Part shown: positions 25,405 through 31,736 of the stretch, piece by piece
How positions within the stretch are numbered: position 1 is the stretch's first letter
Layout: each line of letters starts with the position of its first letter
NCBI RefSeq assembly: GCF_021440515.1
Contig: NZ_JAKCMV010000016.1
Coordinates: 62,001-126,000 of the forward strand
Source: Enterobacter asburiae
GTDB lineage: Bacteria; Pseudomonadota; Gammaproteobacteria; Enterobacterales; Enterobacteriaceae
Length of the DNA stretch: 64,000 nucleotides
Direction of reading: 5' to 3'
Made by a program: the position numbers and the translations under genes
The notes under the pieces: generated by a model
Database searches by the model: none
Seen by the model: only the letters and a program-made list of their open reading frames with translations
What the model was told of the DNA's origin: nothing

Positions 25405-26100
25405 ATGCAAAACGCTGAACTCGACGCGCTCTACCAGGCAACCAGTGCGAAAACCCTCGCGCTGTGGCGTGAGGAGGAGGGCACGGGTCGCCCGGTGAAG
25501 GGCTATTACGATACCCGCAAACTGGCGCTGGCGACGGGATTTCAGCCGCCGGTTTCAGAGGAGATTGCCGGGCTGTTCAGCGAGCTTCAGTCCCTGACCG
25601 CCGGGGACGATCGGGTGGATCTTCAGCCTCTTAACGGTTTTCACTTCACGTTTGTCCCGCTGACGCTGCCGATGTTTGGTGAAAACCAGCCGCTTCCGGC
25701 GAAAACGCGTCAGCTTCTCGACGCGTGGTCACCCTTTGAAAACCAGCCGGTCAGAATAGAGGGGCTCAGGCTGGTGGCGCTTGCGGGCCAGCTGCTGCTT
25801 GCCGGCATTCCGTCACCGCCCGCAAGCGCGCTGCGCCAGGCGTTTTGCGATGCGATGCTGAAAACCGGCTGGAAGGATGAACTGCTGCTGCGCCACGCCA
25901 ACACGCCGCTGCCTGCACCGTTCTGGCATACGACGCTGCTGCGCTATCAGGCCGAGCGCTTGCCGGACTCTCTGCGAACGTATTTCCAGGAACGCCAGGC
26001 GCAGCGCTACGGAGAGGTGTCAGGAACGCTCAAACTGGTTTGTATTAACTACAACTGGACGCAGTGCTCGCCCGTGGATGCATTACCGCTTGAGTATTAA
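25405..26100 (+). CDS. Unnamed protein with 2H phosphoesterase-like motifs
   Basis: I do not recognise a named gene. The 231-residue product carries two His-x-Thr motifs, H80-F-T82 (in GFHFTFVPL) and H175-T-T177 (in APFWHTTLLRY), 95 residues apart. Each follows the hydrophobic pattern of 2H phosphoesterases (the LigT, 2'-5' RNA ligase and cyclic phosphodiesterase superfamily). A strand pattern PVRIEGLRLVALAGQLLLAG between them also fits that fold. The ATG at 25405 is preceded by GAAGGA at good spacing. No signal peptide or membrane segment is seen. The 3' end overlaps the convergent EAL gene by 18 bp. The substrate cannot be inferred. Confidence 0.7.
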   Translation: MQNAELDALYQATSAKTLALWREEEGTGRPVKGYYDTRKLALATGFQPPVSEEIAGLFSELQSLTAGDDRVDLQPLNGFHFTFVPLTLPMFGENQPLPAKTRQLLDAWSPFENQPVRIEGLRLVALAGQLLLAGIPSPPASALRQAFCDAMLKTGWKDELLLRHANTPLPAPFWHTTLLRYQAERLPDSLRTYFQERQAQRYGEVSGTLKLVCINYNWTQCSPVDALPLEY

Positions 26101-27573
26101 TGCCAGCTCGTCGCGGCTCAGGGATTTGTAGAAATACCATCCCTGAATCAGCGCGGCGGGATAGCGTTCAGAGATAAAGGCGTACTGCGTTTCTGTTTCC
26201 ACCCCTTCAAAGACCAGCGTTTTATTCAGCTTTAACAGCGCGTCGCAGAAAATCACAAAAATCGCCTGCTTATAGCTTTCGCTAATTCCGTCCACCAGCG
26301 ACTTGTCGACCTTAATTTCGTCATAGTCCAGATTCGCCAGCCGGGCGATATTCGAATTTTGCACGCCAAAATCATCGATAGATATTTTCACACCGATCGA
26401 CTTTAAGGCGTTACAAAACTCACCGAGCGTGCCTTCATGCGCGACGGCTTTTTCCGAGAGTTCGATTTTTATCAGCGATAGAGGAATATTATTGAGCAGA
26501 CATTCACGGCGTAGCCGCTGGCAGAAACGGCCGTCCTCAATCTCCGTTCGCCCGACGTTTAGGGATATTAACAGCTGATGTTCTAGGGCGAGGGGGGCGA
26601 TTTCGGCCAGGGATTTTTTAAGGATATTGCTGTAATAAAGATCGTACAGCCCGACCTTCTCGATTAAGGGGATAAACAGCTCCGGTGAAACATCCGCATC
26701 GTTCTGATCCTGCCAGCGGGAAAGCACCTCTACCCCCACGACTTTTTTATCACAGGCGCGAATAACTGGCTGGTAATGCACGCCGATGGTATTGGCTTTT
26801 ACCGCTTTTACCAGCGTTCTCTCAAGCGACAGGCGGTCTTCATACAGCCGGATGACAAAAAGCGTGAGGGCTGTCCAGATAAAATAGAGAACGATGCCGA
26901 GCAGGATAAAGATCGCCGGCGAGAGCGACGCCAGGCCCGCGTCATTGTGCTTGACGATCACGCATAAATCCCACCGCGTGCTGCACTGGGTCATGGTTAT
27001 GGTAAACAGCCTGGAGTGTATCCAGCTCTGCTTTTCGTTTTGCGGATTGGCGGTAAAAAAGGTTCTGCCGAAGTCTTTTGTCGTCGAGCGTAAGATATAG
27101 CTGGCGGTCACCGGGGTGAATTTGTCGTAGGCATAGCGGGAGGTGAAGATAATAAGATTGTTATAAATAGCCGCATTGCCGATGAAAAAATCTTTTTGCG
27201 AAAACTGGGCAAGGAGAAAGCCGCTGGGGGTTTCGTGTAATGTGGCGGGGAGGGGAACGGGGTTGATTATATTTCCCCAGTTTGCGGTACACGCTATTTT
27301 GCCATTTTCAATAAAGCCCACATCACCGAACCAGGGGCTTTCGAGCTTTATTCGTCGGTAGCGATCCAGACTGGGCTTGTCGCACCCCCGCGTGGTAATG
27401 TTTTTAAGCGTTTCCGCGACGCTTTGGGTAAGCCCTTCGGAGTAGTTCAGCAGCGTATTGGCGATTTCACGCTGTTTGCTATTCTGCTGCCCGACGATAA
27501 TGGCGTTGACGGTATAAAAGGAGAGAAGAACCAGCAGGGTTGAAAGGACAAAAACCGCAATGTTCTTTTTCAT
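26083..27573 (-). CDS. CSS-motif c-di-GMP phosphodiesterase (EAL domain)
   Basis: This is an inner-membrane cyclic-di-GMP phosphodiesterase of the CSS-EAL type. Starting at ATG 27573 it has 496 residues: a transmembrane helix near 5-28, a periplasmic CSS-like sensor with paired cysteines (TTRGCDKP and IACTANW), a second helix near 225-250, then an EAL domain. Catalytic signatures are present as EVL (GVEVLSRW), the Asn in SLNVGRTE, the Glu in IELSEKA, DDFG, the Lys in IKVDKS and EGVET, so activity is plausible. It belongs with PdeB/C/D/G-type proteins, but I cannot say which E. coli member is orthologous. A GTG start 15 codons upstream is an alternative. Confidence 0.88.
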   Translation of the reverse strand: MKKNIAVFVLSTLLVLLSFYTVNAIIVGQQNSKQREIANTLLNYSEGLTQSVAETLKNITTRGCDKPSLDRYRRIKLESPWFGDVGFIENGKIACTANWGNIINPVPLPATLHETPSGFLLAQFSQKDFFIGNAAIYNNLIIFTSRYAYDKFTPVTASYILRSTTKDFGRTFFTANPQNEKQSWIHSRLFTITMTQCSTRWDLCVIVKHNDAGLASLSPAIFILLGIVLYFIWTALTLFVIRLYEDRLSLERTLVKAVKANTIGVHYQPVIRACDKKVVGVEVLSRWQDQNDADVSPELFIPLIEKVGLYDLYYSNILKKSLAEIAPLALEHQLLISLNVGRTEIEDGRFCQRLRRECLLNNIPLSLIKIELSEKAVAHEGTLGEFCNALKSIGVKISIDDFGVQNSNIARLANLDYDEIKVDKSLVDGISESYKQAIFVIFCDALLKLNKTLVFEGVETETQYAFISERYPAALIQGWYFYKSLSRDELALILKR

Positions 27574-27729
27574 TTTACAGCATCCCGTCTGCTCCCTGAT
27601 TTTCACAAATATTAACACAGGTTATTGAAGTCACAAGCCTGTCGCCTTGTGCTTTTCAGTTCGCGCAAATAGCGTAGCTAAGGTTCTTCTTAGTGAGCGG
27701 GCGTTGGGCCGCGGCGGGGAAGCAGAAGC

Positions 27730-27824
27730 AAAAAAAAGCCCACTTTAACGTGGGCAAGTAATACTGGAAGCAATGTGAGCAATGTCGTACTGAATACCTG
27801 AGTGTTTTGCTCAACTATTCAGTG
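27730..27824 (-). ncRNA. ryhB-2: RyhB-2 iron-stress small RNA (RyhB paralog)
   Basis: On the minus strand the sequence holds the RyhB core seed, including GACATTGCTCACATTGCTTC and the following CAGTATTACTT (27787-27756). It is preceded by a stem-loop (27823-27789, 8-bp arms ACTGAATA/TATTCAGT) and followed by an intrinsic terminator, GCCCAC/GTGGGC plus eight T (27755-27730). The promoter overlaps a palindromic Fur-box-like site. RyhB is repressed by Fur with iron and, with Hfq, shuts down iron-using mRNAs when iron is scarce. The location next to yeaQ is that of RyhB-2 in Salmonella. The 5' end is inferred. No other gene lies in 27574-28013. Confidence 0.88.
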
Positions 27825-27848
27825 TTGAGAAAGATAATCTTTCTCAAC
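27824..27848 (-). promoter_or_regulatory. Fur-box-like palindrome over the RyhB-2 promoter
   Basis: A perfect 25-bp palindrome (12-bp arms GTTGAGAAAGAT and ATCTTTCTCAAC around a single A) lies immediately before the inferred RyhB-2 start. Its 19-bp centre matches the Fur consensus GATAATGATAATCATTATC at 14 of 19 positions. A -35-like TTGCAT lies 17 bp upstream of a TATCTT -10, so bound Fur would occlude the promoter. Confidence 0.75.
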
Positions 27849-28013
27849 AAAAGATGCAACCCTATGTTTCGTGTGGAACGTCACTTTTTTTGCGGCTCAG
27901 AAAGTGTGCAAACGACCAGCGTGATACCCGTCACAAATTTCCTTTCTGAAATCCTGTGCTATCCTTTTCTGTGTCGTTGATTTAATGACAAAAACCATAC
28001 AGAGAGGAAAGTT

Positions 28014-28262
28014 ATGGGAATTCTATCCTGGATTATCTTTGGGCTGATTGCGGGGATCCTGGCGAAGTGGATTATGCCGGGTAAAGATGGCGGTGGTTTT
28101 ATCGTAACCGTAATCTTGGGGATCATTGGTGCGGTCGTGGGCGGCTGGATCAGCACCCTCTTCGGTTTCGGTAAAGTCGATGGCTTCAACTTTGGCAGCT
28201 TCGCCGTGGCGGTGATTGGTGCGCTGGTTGTTCTGTTTGTCTACAGAAAAATCAAAAGCTAA
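28014..28262 (+). CDS. yeaQ: GlsB/YeaQ/YmgE family small membrane protein YeaQ
   Basis: An 82-residue membrane protein with three hydrophobic segments and the glycine-rich family pattern (WIIFGLIAGILAKWIMPGKD, GAVVGGWISTLFGFG). It is almost identical to E. coli YeaQ, and matches it far better than the paralog YmgE. The function is unknown. Family members are linked to general stress and are often RpoS-dependent. It faces yoaJ/yoaK across a two-way terminator. Confidence 0.93.
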   Translation: MGILSWIIFGLIAGILAKWIMPGKDGGGFIVTVILGIIGAVVGGWISTLFGFGKVDGFNFGSFAVAVIGALVVLFVYRKIKS

Positions 28263-28283
28263 CGCTGAAACGCGATGAAAGAT

Positions 28284-28312
28284 AAAAAAGGCTGCCTGCG
28301 GGCGGCCTTTTT
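28284..28312. terminator. Two-way terminator between yeaQ and yoaJ
   Basis: The hairpin AAAAAGGCTGCC / GGCGGCCTTTTT with a TGCG loop has A- and T-runs on both sides, so it can end transcripts from either strand. Confidence 0.8.
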
Positions 28313-28320
28313 ACTGCGCG

Positions 28321-28395
28321 TTACCACCAGCCGAGCTGCGTTCCGGCGACGGCGACAACGGCCACGATCAGCATAATGATGGTTGTTTTTCTCAT
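28321..28395 (-). CDS. yoaJ: Small membrane protein YoaJ
   Basis: A 24-residue single-helix membrane protein, MRKTTIIMLIVAVVAVAGTQ ending LGWW, with the same length, N-terminal MxKTTIIM and C-terminal ELGWW-like end as E. coli YoaJ. The function is unknown. It starts directly after the yoaK stop (TAAATG), so translation is coupled, and the order yoaK-yoaJ is conserved next to yeaQ. Confidence 0.85.
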   Translation of the reverse strand: MRKTTIIMLIVAVVAVAGTQLGWW

Positions 28396-28494
28396 TTATG
28401 CCCCCGGCGCGGCGTAACCGCCCACAAAAAACCAGGCTAAAAACACCACTGCCGTTATAAAAATAACGACCGGAAAGACTATTCCAATTCTCAT
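28396..28494 (-). CDS. yoaK: Small membrane protein YoaK
   Basis: A 32-residue membrane protein beginning MRIGIVFPVVIFITAVVFLA and ending GGYAAPGA, matching E. coli YoaK in length and both ends. It has one transmembrane helix and no known function. GGGG (28500-28503) upstream may serve as the ribosome-binding site. It lies 45 bp after dgcP on the same strand and is probably co-transcribed with it. Confidence 0.86.
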   Translation of the reverse strand: MRIGIVFPVVIFITAVVFLAWFFVGGYAAPGA

Positions 28495-28539
28495 GCCATC
28501 CCCTGTCTCGGTTGAAATTCCGCCGTAGAGTGTACGGGC

Positions 28540-29562
28540 TTAATCAATGGTGAGAAAGCCCGTTTTGTTTTTTCTCTTTTTATCCTGATACATCGCCTCG
28601 TCTGCGGTGCGCAGCGCGCTGTCCGCATCGGTGTTCTCGGGGTCAACCTCCACCACGCCAAGACTGGCGCCCGGATAAAAGATATGCACGTTCCCGAGCC
28701 AGTATTCGCCAGCTATGGTGGCGCCGATACGGGTTTTAAGCAGGTTTATCTGCTCGCTTTCGTGTTCCCCTTTGCTCAGGCAGGCAACTAAAAACTCGTC
28801 GCCCCCCAGCCGCCCGATAATATCGTCCTGGCTCTGTTTGTGCGTGAGCCTTTTGCCCACTTCGATAAGGAACCGATCGCCCGCGTCATGGCCGTAGCGG
28901 TCGTTAATGAGCTTAAAGTTGTCCAGATCGATAAAGGCGATAATGGCGTTGCGCTTGAGATGCCGCGCGAGGGAAAACAGCGTCGTCAGGTTCTCAAAGA
29001 TCGCCCGGCGATTCGGCAGGCCGGTCAGGGCGTCAGTATAGGAGTGGGCGATAAGCGCGGCGTTGGCCTCGCGAAGCTGCGCCAGCAGTGACTCTTTCTG
29101 GATGTACTGGGCAATCAGCCCGGCAAACAGCTTCAGCACCTGCTCGCCGCGCTCGCTGAGCTGCTTTTTCGCGGTGCTGGTGGCGCAGAGCGTGCCGTAC
29201 AGCGAGCCGTCGGCGAGGTGGATCGGAATGCTCATGTAGGTGGTTATGCCCAGCGCTTTCGCCGCCTCGCAGTCAGCCCAGCGCTCTGCGACCTCGTTGC
29301 TGAAAAAGGTGTCGCTATCAACCGCCCGTTTGCACAGCGTTTCCCCCCAGGGAACGCTGAGTCCTTCCGGGATCTGCATCTGCTTGCTGTTGCGGGCGTA
29401 CAGGATGTGCTGCAACCGGGCGTTGATATCCACTTTCGTCAGATAGGTCGACTCCATGTCGGTGACGATCTCCAGCATTTCAAGGAGCTGACGTACCAGG
29501 CTTTCAAGGGATTGCTCGGTGGCGAGAGTTTCTGAAACGCGGGCGAGAATGATATCGGACAT
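28540..29562 (-). CDS. dgcP: Diguanylate cyclase DgcP (GAF-GGDEF)
   Basis: DgcP (YeaP) makes cyclic-di-GMP from two GTP. In E. coli it localises to the cell pole. The start at 29562 (MSDIILARVS) gives 340 residues against 341 in E. coli. The N-terminal half is a GAF sensor (about 20-150). A short coiled helix leads to a GGDEF domain with an intact RLGGDEF active site and DxLTGLPNR. The inhibitory RxxD I-site before GGDEF is not present (SQDD at that place). It is cytoplasmic with no membrane helix. A candidate sRNA or attenuator lies upstream on the same strand. Confidence 0.94.
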   Translation of the reverse strand: MSDIILARVSETLATEQSLESLVRQLLEMLEIVTDMESTYLTKVDINARLQHILYARNSKQMQIPEGLSVPWGETLCKRAVDSDTFFSNEVAERWADCEAAKALGITTYMSIPIHLADGSLYGTLCATSTAKKQLSERGEQVLKLFAGLIAQYIQKESLLAQLREANAALIAHSYTDALTGLPNRRAIFENLTTLFSLARHLKRNAIIAFIDLDNFKLINDRYGHDAGDRFLIEVGKRLTHKQSQDDIIGRLGGDEFLVACLSKGEHESEQINLLKTRIGATIAGEYWLGNVHIFYPGASLGVVEVDPENTDADSALRTADEAMYQDKKRKNKTGFLTID

Positions 29563-29696
29563 GACGTAGGTTAACTCCAGTACAAACGCCGTCTGCATCT
29601 GTACTTATGCTGAAAATGTAGGCTGCGGGCATAGTAAAACACGAATATACATCATTTTATATATCCCGAAGAGGGGGAAGCGCAGGCGGGGCGAGC

Positions 29697-29770
29697 AAAA
29701 AAGCCCCGCCGTTGAGAGCGGGGCAAAACATCTTGATTACGGAATGATGTTCTCTGGTCATATCGAGAAC
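29697..29770 (-). ncRNA. Candidate small RNA or transcription attenuator upstream of dgcP
   Basis: On the minus strand a TATAGT -10 (29782-29777) is followed by a 5' hairpin GTTCTC/GAGAAC (29770-29750), an unpaired AU-rich stretch and an intrinsic terminator, GCCCCGC/GCGGGGC plus six T (29724-29697). The inferred RNA is about 74 nt. This is the usual layout of an enterobacterial sRNA. Because the terminator lies 135 bp before dgcP, it could instead be a leader attenuator. I do not match it to a known RNA. Nothing else is evident in 29563-29874. Confidence 0.45.
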
Positions 29771-29874
29771 CTGCACACTATAAAACCGAAAAGTGCAGCT
29801 TTAATGGAGAAATCATGGAGAAAGCGCCGCCGGAGGATTAGGCTTAGGCGTGTTAACTTTCAGAAGGAGTGAAA

Positions 29875-30129
29875 ATGAAATACCTGTTGCTGGCCTTAGC
29901 CTTACCCCTTGCGGCCTGTTCCGCGTCAAAAACCAGCGTGCCGGATGCGCCAACACCCCCGCAGATCGGCATGGCTAACCCGGCGTCGGTCTATTGCCTG
30001 CAAAAAGGGGGAGAGCAGGTTCCGGTCCAGACCCCGCAGGGCGTGCGCACCGACTGCAAACTGCCGGGTGGCGAGGTGATTGACGAATGGGATCTCTATC
30101 GTCGCGATCGCCCGCAACCTTCCAGATGA
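29875..30129 (+). CDS. yoaF: DUF333 lipoprotein YoaF
   Basis: A small predicted outer-membrane lipoprotein of unknown function with 84 residues, the E. coli YoaF length. It has a lipoprotein signal peptide with lipobox LAAC (Cys15), then the DUF333 motif IGMANPASVYC..KGG and the closing NCKLPGGE-like CKLPGGEVIDEW. I chose ATG 29875 over the GTG two codons earlier because the GGAG ribosome-binding site would overlap the GTG. Confidence 0.9.
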   Translation: MKYLLLALALPLAACSASKTSVPDAPTPPQIGMANPASVYCLQKGGEQVPVQTPQGVRTDCKLPGGEVIDEWDLYRRDRPQPSR

Positions 30130-30201
30130 CAGTAAAACGCTGACTGCGATATACTTCTCTTTAGGAATATTCTTAACCACCAGTATTCACGCGAGAGAAG
30201 T

Positions 30202-30507
30202 ATGTTTCAGCTAAAACCGGGCAGCCTGGCGATGATCGTTGGCGCTCGTACCCCTGCGGGCCACCGCAATATCGGAAAATCCGTTGAACTCTTTGGCCTG
30301 TGCCAGCCAGGGCAGCGTTTTGTGAACCCGGTTAACGGCGTGATGACGCAGCTTCCCGCTACCGCCGACCGCGCCCTGTGGCTGGTCACCGGCGATGTCT
30401 TTGCCTTCGATAATCAGCACGGTTTTGCCTTTGTTCGCCCTGAGCATCTGATGCCGCTCCAGCCGGACGCTGCCCCGCAAAGACTGGACGAACTGGCGAT
30501 CAGCTAA
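30202..30507 (+). CDS. Conserved hypothetical protein, 101 residues
   Basis: I do not recognise this gene. The product starts MFQLKPGSLAMIVGARTPAG, is rich in beta-strand-like segments, and has no signal peptide, membrane helix or cysteine pair. The pattern (opening glycine turn, NIGKSVELFG, then ALWLVTGD and FVRPEHLMPL) resembles a small SH3-like barrel. A purine-rich GAGAGAAG precedes the ATG. Its 3' end overlaps the convergent yeaO by 8 bp. It is absent from this place in E. coli. Confidence 0.65.
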   Translation: MFQLKPGSLAMIVGARTPAGHRNIGKSVELFGLCQPGQRFVNPVNGVMTQLPATADRALWLVTGDVFAFDNQHGFAFVRPEHLMPLQPDAAPQRLDELAIS

Positions 30508-30853
30508 CCGTAAGATGGCGCAGCCAGTCGGCTAGTACCCGCGCGTGATTTTTCTGCGTATCCTTCGCGCCGTAGAGCAGGGTGAGGGTCTGTTTTTTTG
30601 CCAGTGCGGCAAGACACTGGCCTTCCTCCCTGTGCTGCGCAAGCTCTTCCCGATACGCCTCGCTGAAGGCGGCAAAATCGATGGTTTCGCCGTGATACGC
30701 CTTGCGCAGCTCGCTGGAAGGGGTAAGCGCTTTACACCACTCGTCGAAGGCGAGATCGGTTTTTTTGACCCCGCGCGGCCACAGCCGGTCCACCAGAACC
30801 CGATAACCGTCTTCTGAGCTTGCCTGCTCGTACACGCGTTTGCATTGAATCAT
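30500..30853 (-). CDS. yeaO: DUF488 family protein YeaO
   Basis: A small soluble protein of unknown function. It has 117 residues against 115 in E. coli YeaO, with the family motifs YRVLVDRLWPRGVKKTD and LTLLYGAKD. Its 3' end overlaps the upstream hypothetical gene by 8 bp, tail to tail. Confidence 0.92.
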   Translation of the reverse strand: MIQCKRVYEQASSEDGYRVLVDRLWPRGVKKTDLAFDEWCKALTPSSELRKAYHGETIDFAAFSEAYREELAQHREEGQCLAALAKKQTLTLLYGAKDTQKNHARVLADWLRHLTVS

Positions 30854-30996
30854 TATCGCTCTCCGTGATGTTCGTCCTGCACACTATAGCACTCCACTTT
30901 TGCCCACCCAATTTTAAGGTATTGTGATAACAGCAAAAGATCGGTAGTCTGAGGCTCCTTATGTAATGTGATAATTCTTCGGCATAAGGACCTCTC

Positions 30997-31704
30997 ATGG
31001 AACTCTCCCCGGTTAAAACCACGCTGCGCATTGCTTTAGTAGGCGATTACAATCCTGACGTTATTGCCCATCAGGCGATCCCGTTAGCCATTGATGACGC
31101 CGCCGCCGTCCTTGAACTGACCGCCGATTACGACTGGCTCGCCACGACCGAGCTAACCAGCCCGGAAGATCTGGTGGGTTACGATGCCATCTGGCTGGTT
31201 CCGGCAAGCCCGTATAAAAATACCGAGGCGGCGTTTATCGCGGCGCGTTACGCGCGTGAAAACAGCGTGCCGTTTCTGGGCACCTGCGGCGGGTTCCAGC
31301 ACGCGCTGATTGAGTACGCGCGCAACGTGCTGGGCTGGGGCGATGCCGCACACGCGGAAACCGACACCGAAGGCAGAATGGTGATTGCGCCATTAACCTG
31401 TTCGCTGGTGGAAAAAACCGATGCCATTGAGCTTCGCCATAACACCCTCATTGCGAAAGCATACGGCAGAGATGAAATCGTTGAGGGATATCACTGCAAC
31501 TACGGCGTATCGCCAGATTTCGCGCAGGCGCTTGAAAGCGGCGATATGCGCGTGACGGGCTGGGACGAGCAGGGCGAAATTCGCGCGGCAGAGCTGATCA
31601 CCCATCCTTTCTTTGTGATCACGCTGTTCCAGCACGAGCGCGCGGCGCTGGACGGCCGTCCGGTGGTGCTGGCGCAGGCCATGCTTCGCGCGGCGCGCGG
31701 ATAA
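30997..31704 (+). CDS. Stand-alone CTP-synthase-like class I glutamine amidotransferase
   Basis: This is a single glutaminase domain resembling the C-terminal half of CTP synthase without the synthetase half. The 235 residues carry the nucleophile elbow GTCGGFQHAL (Cys97), the CTP-synthase-like EGYHCNYGVS (compare RHRHRYEVN in PyrG) and the His/Glu pair in LFQHERAAL (His213, Glu215), so the catalytic triad is complete. Databases often call such proteins CTP synthase, but alone it cannot make CTP. The acceptor of the ammonia, or another function, is unknown. It is absent from this locus in E. coli K-12. Confidence 0.8.
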   Translation: MELSPVKTTLRIALVGDYNPDVIAHQAIPLAIDDAAAVLELTADYDWLATTELTSPEDLVGYDAIWLVPASPYKNTEAAFIAARYARENSVPFLGTCGGFQHALIEYARNVLGWGDAAHAETDTEGRMVIAPLTCSLVEKTDAIELRHNTLIAKAYGRDEIVEGYHCNYGVSPDFAQALESGDMRVTGWDEQGEIRAAELITHPFFVITLFQHERAALDGRPVVLAQAMLRAARG

Positions 31705-31734
31705 AAAAAGGCAGACCGAGAGGTCTGCCTTTTT
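31705..31734. terminator. Two-way terminator between the glutaminase gene and nimT
   Basis: AAAAAGGCAGACC / GGTCTGCCTTTTT with a 4-nt loop has A- and T-runs on both sides, between convergent genes. Confidence 0.88.
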
Positions 31735-31736
31735 GC

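Noticed and set aside
23762-28013. Prophage e14-like or other integrated element at icd
   Set aside because: icd is intact to its normal C-terminus, with its own terminator, and no integrase, attachment repeat or phage gene follows.
29657-29761. A 34-codon leader-peptide frame (MTREHHSVIKMFCPALNGGA...) over the candidate sRNA
   Set aside because: The frame runs through the terminator hairpin, the ribosome-binding site is weak and there is no residue bias typical of an attenuator peptide; kept only as a remote alternative.
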